Assembly (NCBI RefSeq): GCF_001683915.1 | Contig: NZ_LXTT01000130.1 | Span: 62,001-126,000 of the forward strand | Direction of reading: 5' to 3' | Origin: Allomuricauda sp. CP2A | Lineage (GTDB): Bacteria > Bacteroidota > Bacteroidia > Flavobacteriales > Flavobacteriaceae | DNA length: 64,000 nt | In this document: piece by piece, positions 1-8,059 of the stretch | Layout of the letters: each line of letters begins with the position of its first letter | Numbering within the stretch: position 1 is the stretch's first letter | Program-made: the position numbers and the translations under genes | The notes under the pieces: generated by a model | Database searches by the model: none | What the model saw: only the letters and a program-made list of their open reading frames with translations | What the model was told of the DNA's origin: nothing

Positions 1-1783
1 TGGTGATGCTCCAACAAACAAAGGTGTGGATGTAACTACAGAAGTAGGTGAGCTTACGTATGGTGGAAACACAGCTGATGATGATTCTGGTTCCATCACT
101 TACCTACGCGTTGAGTACACAGGTGCTACTTTCTCAAACGACAAAGAGTTCAACGGTGTTTCCTTGTTCGGTGTTGGTTCTGGTACTACTTTCGAGTATG
201 TTCAATCTTACAACGGAGGTGACGATGGTATCGAGTTCTTCGGAGGAACTGTGGATGGTAACTACTTGGTATCCATCGGAAGCGGTGATGATTCCATTGA
301 TTTTGCTGACGGATGGACCGGAAACGGTAGCAACTGGTACATTGCCGGTGGTGCAAAAGCCGGTATTGAAGGTTCCAATAACGGTGATGATGGTGATGCC
401 ACTCCTGTTACCACAACTACATTGAGCAATATTACCGTAGTAGGTCCTGTTACTGAAGGTGCATTGTTCTTCAAAGAGGGTGGTGGTAGTTTTACCATTG
501 ACAATTTCTATGCTTCCGATATTGATCTTGGAGTTAATGTAACGGACGGTGATGCTCCTGCCGGAGTTCGTATTGAAAACGGTGATTTAGCAATTACAAA
601 CATCCAATTTGCTGATGCTGCTGAAGGATTCGCTGCAACTAACTACGCTGGTGCCAATCAAGCCTTCTATACCGAAGGTATTGCGACTGGTGCTGGCAAC
701 GGTGCTGCTTCTCCTGATTGGGCTTCTGGTTGGACAACAGGTTTGGACAATAGTGGTTCTACACAGGAAAACTTGGCTGGGGAAGTTACTGGTGATGTAG
801 AGTTGGATGCTTCAATAGAATACTTCTTAACTAGTGGATTTATCGTAAAAGAAGGTGGTTCTTTGACCATTCCTGCCGGTACCGTTATAAAAGCTTCTGG
901 TGGAACAGCTGCCTTTATCGGCGTTGAAAGAGGTGCTCAAATCTTTATCAATGGTACTGCAGCTGCTCCTGTTGTTATGACTTCCTCCAGTGAAACTCCT
1001 GCCCAAGGTGATTGGGGTGGTTTGGTAATCGCTGGTGATGCCCCTACCAACAAAGGTGTGGATGTAACTACTGAGGTAGGTGACCTTACCTATGGTGGTT
1101 CTACTGCTGATGATGATTCTGGTTCTATCACTTACCTACGCGTTGAGTACACAGGTGCTACTTTCTCCAATGACAAAGAGTTCAACGGGGTTTCACTATT
1201 TGGTGTAGGTTCCGGAACTACTTTTGAGTATGTGCAGTCTTATAATGGCGGTGATGATGGTATTGAGTTCTTTGGCGGTACCGTAAATGGAAACTACTTG
1301 GTATCCATTGGAAGTGGTGATGATTCCATTGATTTTGCTGATGGATGGACCGGAAACGGTAGCAACTGGTACATTGCCGGTGGTGCAAAAGCCGGTATTG
1401 AAGGTTCCAATAACGGTGATGATGGCGATGCCACTCCAGTTACCACAACTACCTTGAGCAATATTACCGTAGTAGGTCCTGTTACTGAAGGTGCCTTGTT
1501 CTTTAAAGAGGGTGGGGGTGTATTTACCATCACCAACTTTTACACCAGCGGTGTTGATTTAGGTGTTAACGTAACCGATACAGATGCTGAAGCAGCTGTA
1601 CGAATTGAAGCTGATGACCTGTCTATCAACCCAATTCAATTTGATGCTCCTGCGATGGGCTTCTTAAATACAAACTATGCAGGATTGAACTTGGATTTCT
1701 TCACTGTTGGTGACAACACTGGTGCTGGTAATGGTGCCGCTCAACCAGATTGGGCCGCAGATTGGACCGTTGGCATCGAATAA
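1..1783 (+). CDS. Secreted repeat protein, probable beta-helix fold (5' end outside window)
   Basis: The frame is open from the first bases (GDAPTNKGV is encoded from base 2), so the true start lies upstream of the window. At least 594 residues are present. The protein is rich in Gly, Asp, Asn, Thr and Ser, with short alternating hydrophobic stretches such as GDWGGLVIAG, LTIPAGTVIKA and GIEFFGGTV, as in large surface proteins of Bacteroidota predicted to form parallel beta-helices. It contains a tandem repeat of exactly 344 codons (see repeat entry). It ends in DWTVGIE with no T9SS sorting domain, so its export route cannot be read here; a signal or lipobox would be in the missing N-terminus. 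Exact function is unknown; adhesion or surface-layer roles are guesses. A rho-independent terminator follows 28 bp after the stop. Confidence 0.75.
   Translation, partial: GDAPTNKGVDVTTEVGELTYGGNTADDDSGSITYLRVEYTGATFSNDKEFNGVSLFGVGSGTTFEYVQSYNGGDDGIEFFGGTVDGNYLVSIGSGDDSIDFADGWTGNGSNWYIAGGAKAGIEGSNNGDDGDATPVTTTTLSNITVVGPVTEGALFFKEGGGSFTIDNFYASDIDLGVNVTDGDAPAGVRIENGDLAITNIQFADAAEGFAATNYAGANQAFYTEGIATGAGNGAASPDWASGWTTGLDNSGSTQENLAGEVTGDVELDASIEYFLTSGFIVKEGGSLTIPAGTVIKASGGTAAFIGVERGAQIFINGTAAAPVVMTSSSETPAQGDWGGLVIAGDAPTNKGVDVTTEVGDLTYGGSTADDDSGSITYLRVEYTGATFSNDKEFNGVSLFGVGSGTTFEYVQSYNGGDDGIEFFGGTVNGNYLVSIGSGDDSIDFADGWTGNGSNWYIAGGAKAGIEGSNNGDDGDATPVTTTTLSNITVVGPVTEGALFFKEGGGVFTITNFYTSGVDLGVNVTDTDAEAAVRIEADDLSINPIQFDAPAMGFLNTNYAGLNLDFFTVGDNTGAGNGAAQPDWAADWTVGIE
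2..1783 (+). repeat. Tandem intragenic repeat, 1032-bp unit
   Basis: The segment starting GDAPTNKGVDVTTEVG at base 2 starts again at base 1034, an offset of 1032 bp (344 codons). The copies are very similar in DNA: from about 322 and about 1354 a stretch of roughly 85 bases is almost unchanged, and most differences are third-position changes. Copy 2 is shorter only because the gene stops at 1783. Toward the end of each copy the protein diverges more (FAATNYAGANQAFYTEG against FLNTNYAGLNLDFFTVG). More copies may lie upstream of the window. Confidence 0.85.
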
Positions 1784-1810
1784 TGGTTTCGATATAACCT
1801 TTTATATATT

Positions 1811-1841
1811 AAAAGCCTCCGAAATATCCGGGGGCTTTTTT
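1811..1841 (+). terminator. Rho-independent terminator of the repeat-protein gene
   Basis: AAAAGCCTCCG pairs with CGGGGGCTTTT (one G-U pair) around a short AAATAT-type loop, followed by a T run. It sits 28 bp after the stop codon at 1783. Confidence 0.8.
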
Positions 1842-1903
1842 AGTATTCGTCAAATTAAAAGGCCTTTTCGTCAAACTGCACGCACCCCAAGGTCAATTTT
1901 TTT

Positions 1904-1911
1904 TATATTTG
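1904..1911 (+). promoter_or_regulatory. -7 box (TATATTTG) of the first orphan T9SS-domain gene
   Basis: TATATTTG matches the Bacteroidota housekeeping -7 consensus TAnnTTTG and lies 27 bp before the ATG at 1939. No convincing TTG -33 box is seen at 17-23 bp upstream. Its position argues against the longer reading starting at 1909, which would begin inside the promoter. Confidence 0.5.
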
Positions 1912-1938
1912 TGGCATAGCCTTTGGTATCAATATTTT

Positions 1939-2247
1939 ATGAAGCACTTTTACCTTGTCATTTTCTTTTTTGTCTGTACGCTTGGTTTTTCACAAGAAAA
2001 TACCTCAAGCTCAGATATTGATGGGTTTAAGCTGTATCCCAATCCCGTTACCCAGGGCAAGGTTTTCATTGAAACAACCAAAAATGCCCCCAAACAAATT
2101 CTCATTTTTGATGTCTTGGGAACCCAGGTCCTTCAAACCACAATTTTAGGTAACGAACTCAACCTTTCCAGACTCACCAAGGGCGTTTATATTCTCAGGG
2201 TCCTAGAAGGAAACAAAGCCGCCACTAGAAAGCTTATTGTCAAGTAG
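1939..2247 (+). CDS. Orphan T9SS sorting-domain protein (signal peptide plus CTD), copy 1
   Basis: A 102-residue protein. Residues 1-19 (MKHFYLVIFFFVCTLGFSQ) form a Sec signal peptide; after about ten linker residues comes a type A T9SS C-terminal domain: FKLYPNPV, then a beta-rich stretch with IFDVLGTQV, then LTKGVYILRV and a C-terminal RKLIVK. These are the hallmark segments of the Por secretion-system sorting domain, which normally sits at the end of much larger cargo. Here almost no cargo remains. The ATG at 1939 is chosen because the signal peptide starts there and a TATATTTG promoter box lies upstream. A paralogue follows at 2393. It could be a remnant of a larger gene or a genuine small surface protein. 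Confidence 0.8.
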   Translation: MKHFYLVIFFFVCTLGFSQENTSSSDIDGFKLYPNPVTQGKVFIETTKNAPKQILIFDVLGTQVLQTTILGNELNLSRLTKGVYILRVLEGNKAATRKLIVK

Positions 2248-2392
2248 TTTACCCTTTTCAAGCCTTTCCTCTACACCATAAACCACACTTTTTCCACTTT
2301 TACCTACATATTTTTCTGTTTCACAACATTTTATAGCCTCTGAGCCAAGGTTGACCTACTTTTACTTTGCACATGATCCCAAATCAGCATAC

Positions 2393-2722
2393 ATGAAGAA
2401 AATCTACTTTGTTCTTATTATGATTATGTCTTTACCTCTAATTTCCTATGGTCAAGAGTTGGTCAGTGTAAATACTGAACCTGTACAAGAGCTAAAGGGT
2501 TTTAAAATGTACCCTAATCCTGCCTATGGCGAGGAAATCTATATTACCACCGAGACCAATGGCAACAAAGCCATCAAAATTTACGATGTTTTTGGAGAGG
2601 TGGTCCTCACGGATAGAATTTCAACCAATACCTTGGATATATCCAGATTGGTCCCCGGGGTCTATGTACTCCAGGTGACCGAACAAAAAAAGACCATGAC
2701 CCGGAAACTGGTCGTTAAATAA
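2393..2722 (+). CDS. Orphan T9SS sorting-domain protein, copy 2
   Basis: A 109-residue protein with the same architecture as its upstream neighbour: signal peptide MKKIYFVLIMIMSLPLISYGQ, a short linker, then a type A sorting domain with FKMYPNPAYGEEIYI, IKIYDVFGEVV, LVPGVYVLQV and the end RKLVVK. The pair shares order of motifs but is diverged in DNA, so the duplication is old. The ATG at 2393 is preferred because the signal peptide begins there. There is no recognisable functional domain besides the sorting signal. Expected location: cell surface or medium after T9SS export, with most of the mature protein removed if the domain is processed as in other cargo. Confidence 0.8.
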   Translation: MKKIYFVLIMIMSLPLISYGQELVSVNTEPVQELKGFKMYPNPAYGEEIYITTETNGNKAIKIYDVFGEVVLTDRISTNTLDISRLVPGVYVLQVTEQKKTMTRKLVVK

Positions 2723-2739
2723 CAACCATGATGTTTTAG

Positions 2740-2769
2740 AAAGTCCTTCGTAGAGGGACTTTTATTTTT
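2740..2769 (+). terminator. Terminator after the second orphan T9SS-domain gene
   Basis: AAAGTCC and GGACTTT form a stem around a TTCGTAGAG loop, followed by TTATTTTTG. It ends the small secreted gene before the acyl-protein synthetase gene. Confidence 0.65.
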
Positions 2770-2786
2770 GGGTACTTTTATGCCCA

Positions 2787-3773
2787 ATGAGCAACATGGA
2801 TATTCAACGGATTTTTTCCATTTCAAATCCCACCGAATTTGAGGATGTGGCATTGGAGGTGTTCCAATTCCAATATAAAAACAACCCCGTCTACAAAACC
2901 TATTGCGATTATTTGGGAAAATCCCCGGTAAATGTCGCTCACTCGACAGAAATTCCGTTTCTGCCCATAGAATTTTTCAAAACACAAAAGATAACCGCCT
3001 CCACAAAACAGCCCGAAGCCGTTTTTGAGAGCAGCGGTACCACCCAAGCATCAGTAAGCAAGCATTTTGTGCCTGATCTCAAGATATATGAACAAAGCTT
3101 TCTAAACGGTTTTACCTCATTTTATGGCCCAGTTGATGAGTATTGCATCCTGGCTCTGCTACCCTCATACTTGGAACGCGAAGGCTCCTCTTTGGTCTAT
3201 ATGGTGAACGAACTGGTTTCCCGATCCAAACATCCTGATAGCGGTTTTTATCTCTACAATTTGGAAGAATTGCACCAAAAACTCACCATTTTGGAAAAAA
3301 ACCAGATCAAAACAATGTTGATAGGGGTTTCCTTTGCGCTTTTGGATTTGGCCGAGCAAGCTCCTATACCACTTAAGAACACCATCATCATGGAAACCGG
3401 CGGAATGAAGGGAAGGCGTAAAGAGTTGATCAGGGAAGAATTACACGATATGCTGAAAAGTGCCTTTCAAGTTGCTGAAATTCATTCGGAATATGGAATG
3501 ACAGAACTGCTCTCCCAAGCCTATTCCCAAGGCGATGGGGTTTTCAGGACACCCCCTTGGATGAAAATTATCACCCGCGATACCGAAGATCCATTGTCGC
3601 TCCAATCCCATGGCAAAACCGGGGGAATCAATATTATTGATTTGGCCAATGTGTATTCCTGTTCCTTTATTGCCACCCAAGATTTGGGAAAAACCCATTC
3701 CAACGGTTCATTTGAAGTCTTAGGCCGATTTGATCATTCGGACATCAGGGGCTGTAATTTGATGGCCCTATAA
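2787..3773 (+). CDS. LuxE-type acyl-protein synthetase family protein
   Basis: 328 residues. The protein resembles the LuxE acyl-protein synthetase family, relatives of adenylate-forming enzymes that activate fatty acids and pass them to a protein cysteine. Visible features are ESSGTTQASVSKH near residue 75, matching the Ser/Gly/Thr-rich phosphate-binding loop, and ETGGMKGRRKELIREELH and EYGMTELLSQAYS, corresponding to the later adenylation motifs. No lux reductase or transferase gene is nearby, so bioluminescence is not suggested. Homologues in Flavobacteriia stand alone and their acyl acceptor is unknown. An alternative start three codons in (2796) cannot be excluded. It converges on tyrS with a palindromic repeat element between them. 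Confidence 0.75.
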   Translation: MSNMDIQRIFSISNPTEFEDVALEVFQFQYKNNPVYKTYCDYLGKSPVNVAHSTEIPFLPIEFFKTQKITASTKQPEAVFESSGTTQASVSKHFVPDLKIYEQSFLNGFTSFYGPVDEYCILALLPSYLEREGSSLVYMVNELVSRSKHPDSGFYLYNLEELHQKLTILEKNQIKTMLIGVSFALLDLAEQAPIPLKNTIIMETGGMKGRRKELIREELHDMLKSAFQVAEIHSEYGMTELLSQAYSQGDGVFRTPPWMKIITRDTEDPLSLQSHGKTGGINIIDLANVYSCSFIATQDLGKTHSNGSFEVLGRFDHSDIRGCNLMAL

Positions 3774-3801
3774 ATCTAATAAGACACAATAGCATGGTTT
3801 T

Positions 3802-3904
3802 CGTCAACCTGAACTTGTTTCAGGTTCGCATCGCCACATACATAAGCCACATCATGCGATTCTGAAATACCTTGCCTGCCGGCAGGCAGGAATTCAGAAT
3901 GACG
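3802..3904. repeat. Palindromic intergenic repeat element, type A
   Basis: About 103 bp bounded by CGTCA and TGACG. The left part holds the hairpin AACCTGAACTTGTTTCAGGTT; the right part holds CTGCCTGCCGGCAGGCAG, a GC-rich palindrome, and the paired TTCTGAA/TTCAGAA segments. A close relative lies at 17103-17203. Both separate convergent genes, so the element can serve as a two-way terminator. No coding potential. Confidence 0.8.
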
Positions 3905-3916
3905 CTTTCATGACTT

Positions 3917-5212
3917 TTACTCTACTATCAGAACAAAATAATTCTTCTTGCCCCGTTGCAGCAACACAAACTTGTTGTTGATCAAATCAGCTTCGGTGAT
4001 CAGGTAGTCCTCTTTTACTTTCTCCTTGTTCACAGAAATGGAATTCTGTTTCAGATCCCTACGGGCTTCACCATTTGATCCCAAGAAATTGGTCTTGGCC
4101 GCCAGAGCCCCTATCATATCCAAACCGGGATTCAACTCGTTCTTGGATATTTGGGCCTGTGGCACACCCTCAAACACATCCAAAAAGGTTTTTTCGTTCA
4201 ATTGTTTTAAATCGGCGGAGGTCGATTTTCCAAAAAGGATTTCACTGGCCTTTATGGCATTTTCCAAATCCTCCTTGGAATGGACCATGGTGGTGATTTC
4301 TTCGGCCAATTTCTTCTGAAGCATTCGTAAATGTGGTGCTTCCTTGTGCTCAGCCACCAAATTTTCTATTTCTTCTTTTTCTAAAAAAGTAAATATCTTG
4401 ATGTATTTTTCAGCATCCTCATCCGAAGTGTTCAACCAATACTGATAGAATTTATAGGGTGAGGTCCGTTCGGCATCCAACCACACATTTCCGCCTTCGG
4501 TCTTGCCAAATTTGGTCCCATCGGCCTTGGTGATCAGCGGACAGGTCAACGCAAAGCCTTTTCCACCCCCTATCCTACGGATAAGCTCGGTTCCCGTGGT
4601 AATATTCCCCCATTGGTCACTACCACCCATTTGCAGGGTGCAATCGTGGTTTTGGTAGAGGTACAAAAAGTCATAGCCTTGTACCAATTGATAGGTAAAC
4701 TCGGTAAAGGACATGCCTTCCTTGGCATCGGAGGACAATCGTTTTTTTACGGAATCCTTGGCCATCATGTAGTTTACGGTAATATGCTTCCCAACATCCC
4801 GAATGAATTCCAAGAATGTAAAATCCTTCATCCAATCGTAGTTGTTCACCAGAACCGCTGCATTATCGGCATCACTTTCAAAGTCCAAAAAACGGCTCAA
4901 CTGGCTTTTGATGGCCTCTTGGTTGTGGCGAAGGGTCTTTTCATCCAAAAGATTGCGCTCAGCTGATTTCCCGGAGGGATCACCGATCATTCCCGTGGCA
5001 CCACCCACCAAGGCAAACGGCTTATGCCCGGCCAATTGAAAGTGCTTCAACATCATCACACTCACCAAATGCCCAATATGAAGGGAGTCTGCGGTAGGAT
5101 CAATGCCCACATAGGCGGCCCGCATCCCTTCCATAAGATGTTCCTCGGCACCGGGCATTACATCATGTACCATTCCCCTCCATTGCAGTTCTTGAACAAA
5201 ATTCTTCGCCAT
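3917..5212 (-). CDS. tyrS: Tyrosyl-tRNA synthetase
   Basis: 431 residues, usual length for the bacterial enzyme that charges tRNA-Tyr in the cytoplasm. Class I signatures are present: HIGH at residues 45-48 (DSLHIGHLV) and the KMSKS counterpart KFGKT at 234-238. The tyrosine-recognition stretch [10 protein letters not shown] lies near 178 and GGSDQWGNI near 196. The C-terminal 70 residues form an S4-like RNA-binding domain ([14 protein letters not shown]...[11 protein letters not shown]). A TATATTTG box 22 bp upstream of the ATG supports this start. It is a single gene, divergent from the epimerase gene and convergent with the LuxE-like gene. Confidence 0.97.
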   Translation of the reverse strand: MAKNFVQELQWRGMVHDVMPGAEEHLMEGMRAAYVGIDPTADSLHIGHLVSVMMLKHFQLAGHKPFALVGGATGMIGDPSGKSAERNLLDEKTLRHNQEAIKSQLSRFLDFESDADNAAVLVNNYDWMKDFTFLEFIRDVGKHITVNYMMAKDSVKKRLSSDAKEGMSFTEFTYQLVQGYDFLYLYQNHDCTLQMGGSDQWGNITTGTELIRRIGGGKGFALTCPLITKADGTKFGKTEGGNVWLDAERTSPYKFYQYWLNTSDEDAEKYIKIFTFLEKEEIENLVAEHKEAPHLRMLQKKLAEEITTMVHSKEDLENAIKASEILFGKSTSADLKQLNEKTFLDVFEGVPQAQISKNELNPGLDMIGALAAKTNFLGSNGEARRDLKQNSISVNKEKVKEDYLITEADLINNKFVLLQRGKKNYFVLIVE

Positions 5213-5233
5213 GATTGTCTTTTAGAATAGCTG

Positions 5234-5241
5234 CAAATATA
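5234..5241 (-). promoter_or_regulatory. -7 box (TATATTTG) of tyrS
   Basis: On the minus strand TATATTTG matches TAnnTTTG exactly, 21 bp before the tyrS ATG. No clear TTG box is seen at the expected distance. Confidence 0.5.
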
Positions 5242-5296
5242 AAATGAAGTTGGCACTTCCCTGAATAAATCCGTTACAAATAGGTACTTTTATCGC

Positions 5297-6301
5297 ATGA
5301 TATTGGTCACTGGAGGCACTGGATTGATTGGTTCGCACCTACTGTTCCATTTGGTAAAAAAGGGAGAGGCCGTAAGGGCCACGTACAGAAGCGCGGATAC
5401 CCTTGATAAAGTCGTCAAGATCTTTGGGTATTATAGCGACAATCCATCCAGCCTGATGGAACACATTGATTGGGTGCAGGCCAATATCACCAACATAGGG
5501 GAGCTGGAAGCTTGTTTTGAAGGCATAAACTACGTTTACCATTGCGCCGCATTGATTTCCTTCGACCCAAAACTGTACAAAACCTTGGCAAAAACCAATG
5601 TGGAAGGAACGGCCAATGTGGTGAACCTTTGCCTAAAGTACAAAATTGAAAAACTGTGTTATGTAAGCTCCATTGCCGCCGTAGGGCCAAGTATTAAAGG
5701 AAATGTGGTCACCGAAGAGAATGAGTGGAACGACACCCATGCCTCGGTGTACGGGATTACAAAGCATGATGCTGAATTGGAGGTTTGGCGGGGTTCACAA
5801 GAAGGGGTGGATGTTGTCATCGTTAATCCCGGAGTGGTCATTGGTCCCGGGTTCTGGAAATCTGGAAGTGGTTCATTTTTCACCTATGCCGCAAAGGGTA
5901 AGAAATCCTTTATCCCCGGCGGAACGGGTTTTGTAACCATAAATGACGTGGTTTCCGCCATGGTGGCCCTCATGGAATCAACTATTGCCCAAGAACGGTT
6001 CATCTTGGTCAACCAAAATCTCTCGTACGGTGAACTTTTTCAAAAAATAGCTCCAAAATTGGGCGTTGCCCCACCCACTAAAAAAGTACCCTTTTGGATG
6101 TTGGAACTCTTTTGGCGATTGGATTGGTTGCGAAGCAAGCTGCGTGGAAAAAGAAGGAGACTGACTAAAACAATGGCCAAAAAACTCTACAAACAAGAAC
6201 TGTACAGTAGTACAAAATTGATGGATGCCATTGACTTTACATTTGAAGATTTGGATGCGGCCATCGCCTTTTGTTGCGCCAAATTTAAGGAGAAGGGGTA
6301 A
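5297..6301 (+). CDS. NAD-dependent epimerase/dehydratase family protein
   Basis: 334 residues, an extended short-chain dehydrogenase. The N-terminal Rossmann motif VTGGTGLIGSHL (residues 4-15) binds NAD(P), and the catalytic YxxxK pair is seen as YGITK near residue 151, preceded by the usual serine in YVSSIAAVG. It resembles the flavobacterial dihydroflavonol-reductase-like group, whose substrate is not known; it could act on nucleotide sugars or on a hydroxy-ketone. The upstream GGTACTTTTA is a 7-of-8 match to a -7 box. The 3' end overlaps the convergent DUF4296 gene by 17 bp. Confidence 0.85.
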   Translation: MILVTGGTGLIGSHLLFHLVKKGEAVRATYRSADTLDKVVKIFGYYSDNPSSLMEHIDWVQANITNIGELEACFEGINYVYHCAALISFDPKLYKTLAKTNVEGTANVVNLCLKYKIEKLCYVSSIAAVGPSIKGNVVTEENEWNDTHASVYGITKHDAELEVWRGSQEGVDVVIVNPGVVIGPGFWKSGSGSFFTYAAKGKKSFIPGGTGFVTINDVVSAMVALMESTIAQERFILVNQNLSYGELFQKIAPKLGVAPPTKKVPFWMLELFWRLDWLRSKLRGKRRRLTKTMAKKLYKQELYSSTKLMDAIDFTFEDLDAAIAFCCAKFKEKG

Positions 6302-6719
6302 TGGAGTCCCTCTCTTTTTTTAAGTCTTGGATGGAATCTCTTCGATTGGTCTGTGCTTCCCGGATGCTATCATTTCTTTTTTGTGTGGTTGCTTCCAGCG
6401 CATCTTTTCTTTTTTCGATCAAGGCTTCCACACCTTCGTAAATAGATTGGTATTCCAACGGAACGGAAGCATAGTAGAGATCGCTTTGGGCAAACTGGGT
6501 GCTGTCCACATCATGTTTTTTATAAAGAAACTCCATAATGTCGATGCCGGTTTTGTCAAAAGCGCTGGAGAATGCCGACTTGCCGGAGTTCAATATGGCC
6601 AAATCATAGAGAATTTCGGTCATTTTTTCTTTGGGAATAAGGTTTTCGGGTTGTTCCACCACCTTCTCGCCACAGGAAAGAAAAAACACTCCAAAAAAGA
6701 ACAGCACAGCCTTCTTCAT
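6285..6719 (-). CDS. DUF4296 lipoprotein
   Basis: 144 residues. The N-terminus MKKAVLFFFGVFFLSC is a lipoprotein signal with the acylated cysteine at 16. The body (PENLIPKEKMTEILYDLAILNSG, then FLYKKHDVDSTQF and ASVPLEYQSIYEGV) matches DUF4296, a Bacteroidota-only family of unknown role. The C-terminal third is a charged, probably helical stretch rich in Lys, Arg, Asp and Ser. It lies 3 bp after the dihydroorotase gene and probably shares its transcript. The last 17 bp overlap the 3' end of the convergent epimerase gene. Confidence 0.85.
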   Translation of the reverse strand: MKKAVLFFFGVFFLSCGEKVVEQPENLIPKEKMTEILYDLAILNSGKSAFSSAFDKTGIDIMEFLYKKHDVDSTQFAQSDLYYASVPLEYQSIYEGVEALIEKRKDALEATTQKRNDSIREAQTNRRDSIQDLKKERDSITPSP

Positions 6720-6722
6720 AGT

Positions 6723-8057
6723 TTACCGATTGAATGTGAGTCGTTTTGCGTTTTTCTTCTCTGAAAAAACACCATTATCATACGCTAAATGACCGTTGAC
6801 AAAGGTTCGCACCACTTTGGAATCAAAAGTAACACCTTCAAAAGGAGACCACCCACATTTATAGAAAATATTGTCTTTTTTAACCTCTTCTTGGGAATTT
6901 CGGTTCACCTGGACCAAATCTGCATAATAGCCTTCACGAATATAGCCACGACGGTCAATAGCAAACAACTTTGCAGGATTGTGGCACATTTTCTCCACCA
7001 TTTTTTCCAAGCTGATGATCCCCTCTTTTTCCTTTTGAAGCATGGCCAACAACGCATGTTGCACCAACGGCCCGCCGGACGGGGCTTTGGTATAGGGATT
7101 TTTCTTTTCTTCCAAGGTGTGGGGTGCATGATCGGTGGCCACCACATCAATGCGGTCATCCAAAAGGGCCTTCCACAATTTTTCCCGATCTGTTTTGGTC
7201 TTTACGGCAGGGTTCCATTTGATCAGGGTGCCCTTTTCGGCATAATCGGCATCCGAAAACCACAAATGGTGGATGCAGACCTCAGCCGTGATCTTCTTTT
7301 CCTCCAACGGGATGGCATTGGTGAACAAATCCGTTTCAATTCCGGTGGACACATGGAACACATGCAGTCTGGCACCAGTTCTTTTAGCCAAGGCTATGGC
7401 TTTGGAAGAGGACAAATAACACGCTTGTTCGCTTCGTATGATGGGGTGCAACTCAATCGGGATGTTGTCACCGTACATTTCTTGGTATTTGGCCAAATTG
7501 GCGCGAATGGTGCCCTCATCCTCACAATGGGCAGAAATCACCATTTCGGTGTTGCTGAAAATCTTCTCCAAAACAGCTTCATCATCCACCAACATATTTC
7601 CTGTGGATGAGCCCAAGAACAGTTTTACCCCAGAACACGCATTTTTGTCCAAGCGCTTCATCTCTTCCAAATTGTCGTTGGTGCCTCCAAAAAGGAAGGA
7701 ATAGTTGGCAAAGGCATCCTTGGATGCAATGGCAAATTTCTCTTCCAATTTTTCTATGGTAGTGGTCTGCGGAACGGTATTGGGCTGTTCCATAAAGGTG
7801 GTGATCCCACCAGCTATGGCGGCCCTACTTTCAGTGGCAATGGTCCCCTTATGAGTCAGTCCCGGCTCCCTAAAATGCACTTGATCGTCAATGATTCCTG
7901 GAAGTAGCAAATCTCCTTTTAAATCAATGACATGGGCATTGGTGTCAGAAATGTCGGTGTCAATCCGGGCGATAAAATCCCCTTCCAACAGCACATCGGT
8001 CTCAAAAATGCTGTTCTCATTGACCACTTTGGCATTTTTTAATAGTGTTTTCGGCAT
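6723..8057 (-). CDS. pyrC: Dihydroorotase
   Basis: 444 residues, class I dihydroorotase of the amidohydrolase superfamily, which closes carbamoyl-aspartate to dihydroorotate in pyrimidine synthesis. Metal-binding motif HFRE follows PGIIDDQV (the first His is in the VHFREPG segment near residue 62), HCEDEG near 180 and HVSTG near 240 give further histidine ligands, and DHAPH near 312 holds the catalytic aspartate. The original beta-barrel flanking domain (MPKTLLKNAKVVNE and the C-terminal VVRTFVNGHLAY) is present. Downstream of the mannose synthase gene with a 2-bp gap, upstream of DUF4296; the three are likely one operon. Confidence 0.92.
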   Translation of the reverse strand: MPKTLLKNAKVVNENSIFETDVLLEGDFIARIDTDISDTNAHVIDLKGDLLLPGIIDDQVHFREPGLTHKGTIATESRAAIAGGITTFMEQPNTVPQTTTIEKLEEKFAIASKDAFANYSFLFGGTNDNLEEMKRLDKNACSGVKLFLGSSTGNMLVDDEAVLEKIFSNTEMVISAHCEDEGTIRANLAKYQEMYGDNIPIELHPIIRSEQACYLSSSKAIALAKRTGARLHVFHVSTGIETDLFTNAIPLEEKKITAEVCIHHLWFSDADYAEKGTLIKWNPAVKTKTDREKLWKALLDDRIDVVATDHAPHTLEEKKNPYTKAPSGGPLVQHALLAMLQKEKEGIISLEKMVEKMCHNPAKLFAIDRRGYIREGYYADLVQVNRNSQEEVKKDNIFYKCGWSPFEGVTFDSKVVRTFVNGHLAYDNGVFSEKKNAKRLTFNR

Positions 8058-8059
8058 TT

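Noticed and set aside
2-1783. CRISPR-like or mobile repeat array
   Set aside because: The units are 1032 bp long, coding and in frame; this is an intragenic duplication.
2351-2369. TTGACC and TACTTTG as a promoter of the second orphan T9SS-domain gene
   Set aside because: The spacing is only about 9 bp and the second box has one base too few, so it does not fit the Bacteroidota consensus.
2787-3773. Bioluminescence locus, because of the LuxE-type domain
   Set aside because: No luxA, luxB, luxC or luxD homologue nearby; stand-alone LuxE-like genes are common in Bacteroidota.
6789-7610. 273-codon open frame on the plus strand opposite dihydroorotase
   Set aside because: Antisense shadow of pyrC: no family similarity, no promoter or start context, and codon bias belongs to the minus strand.
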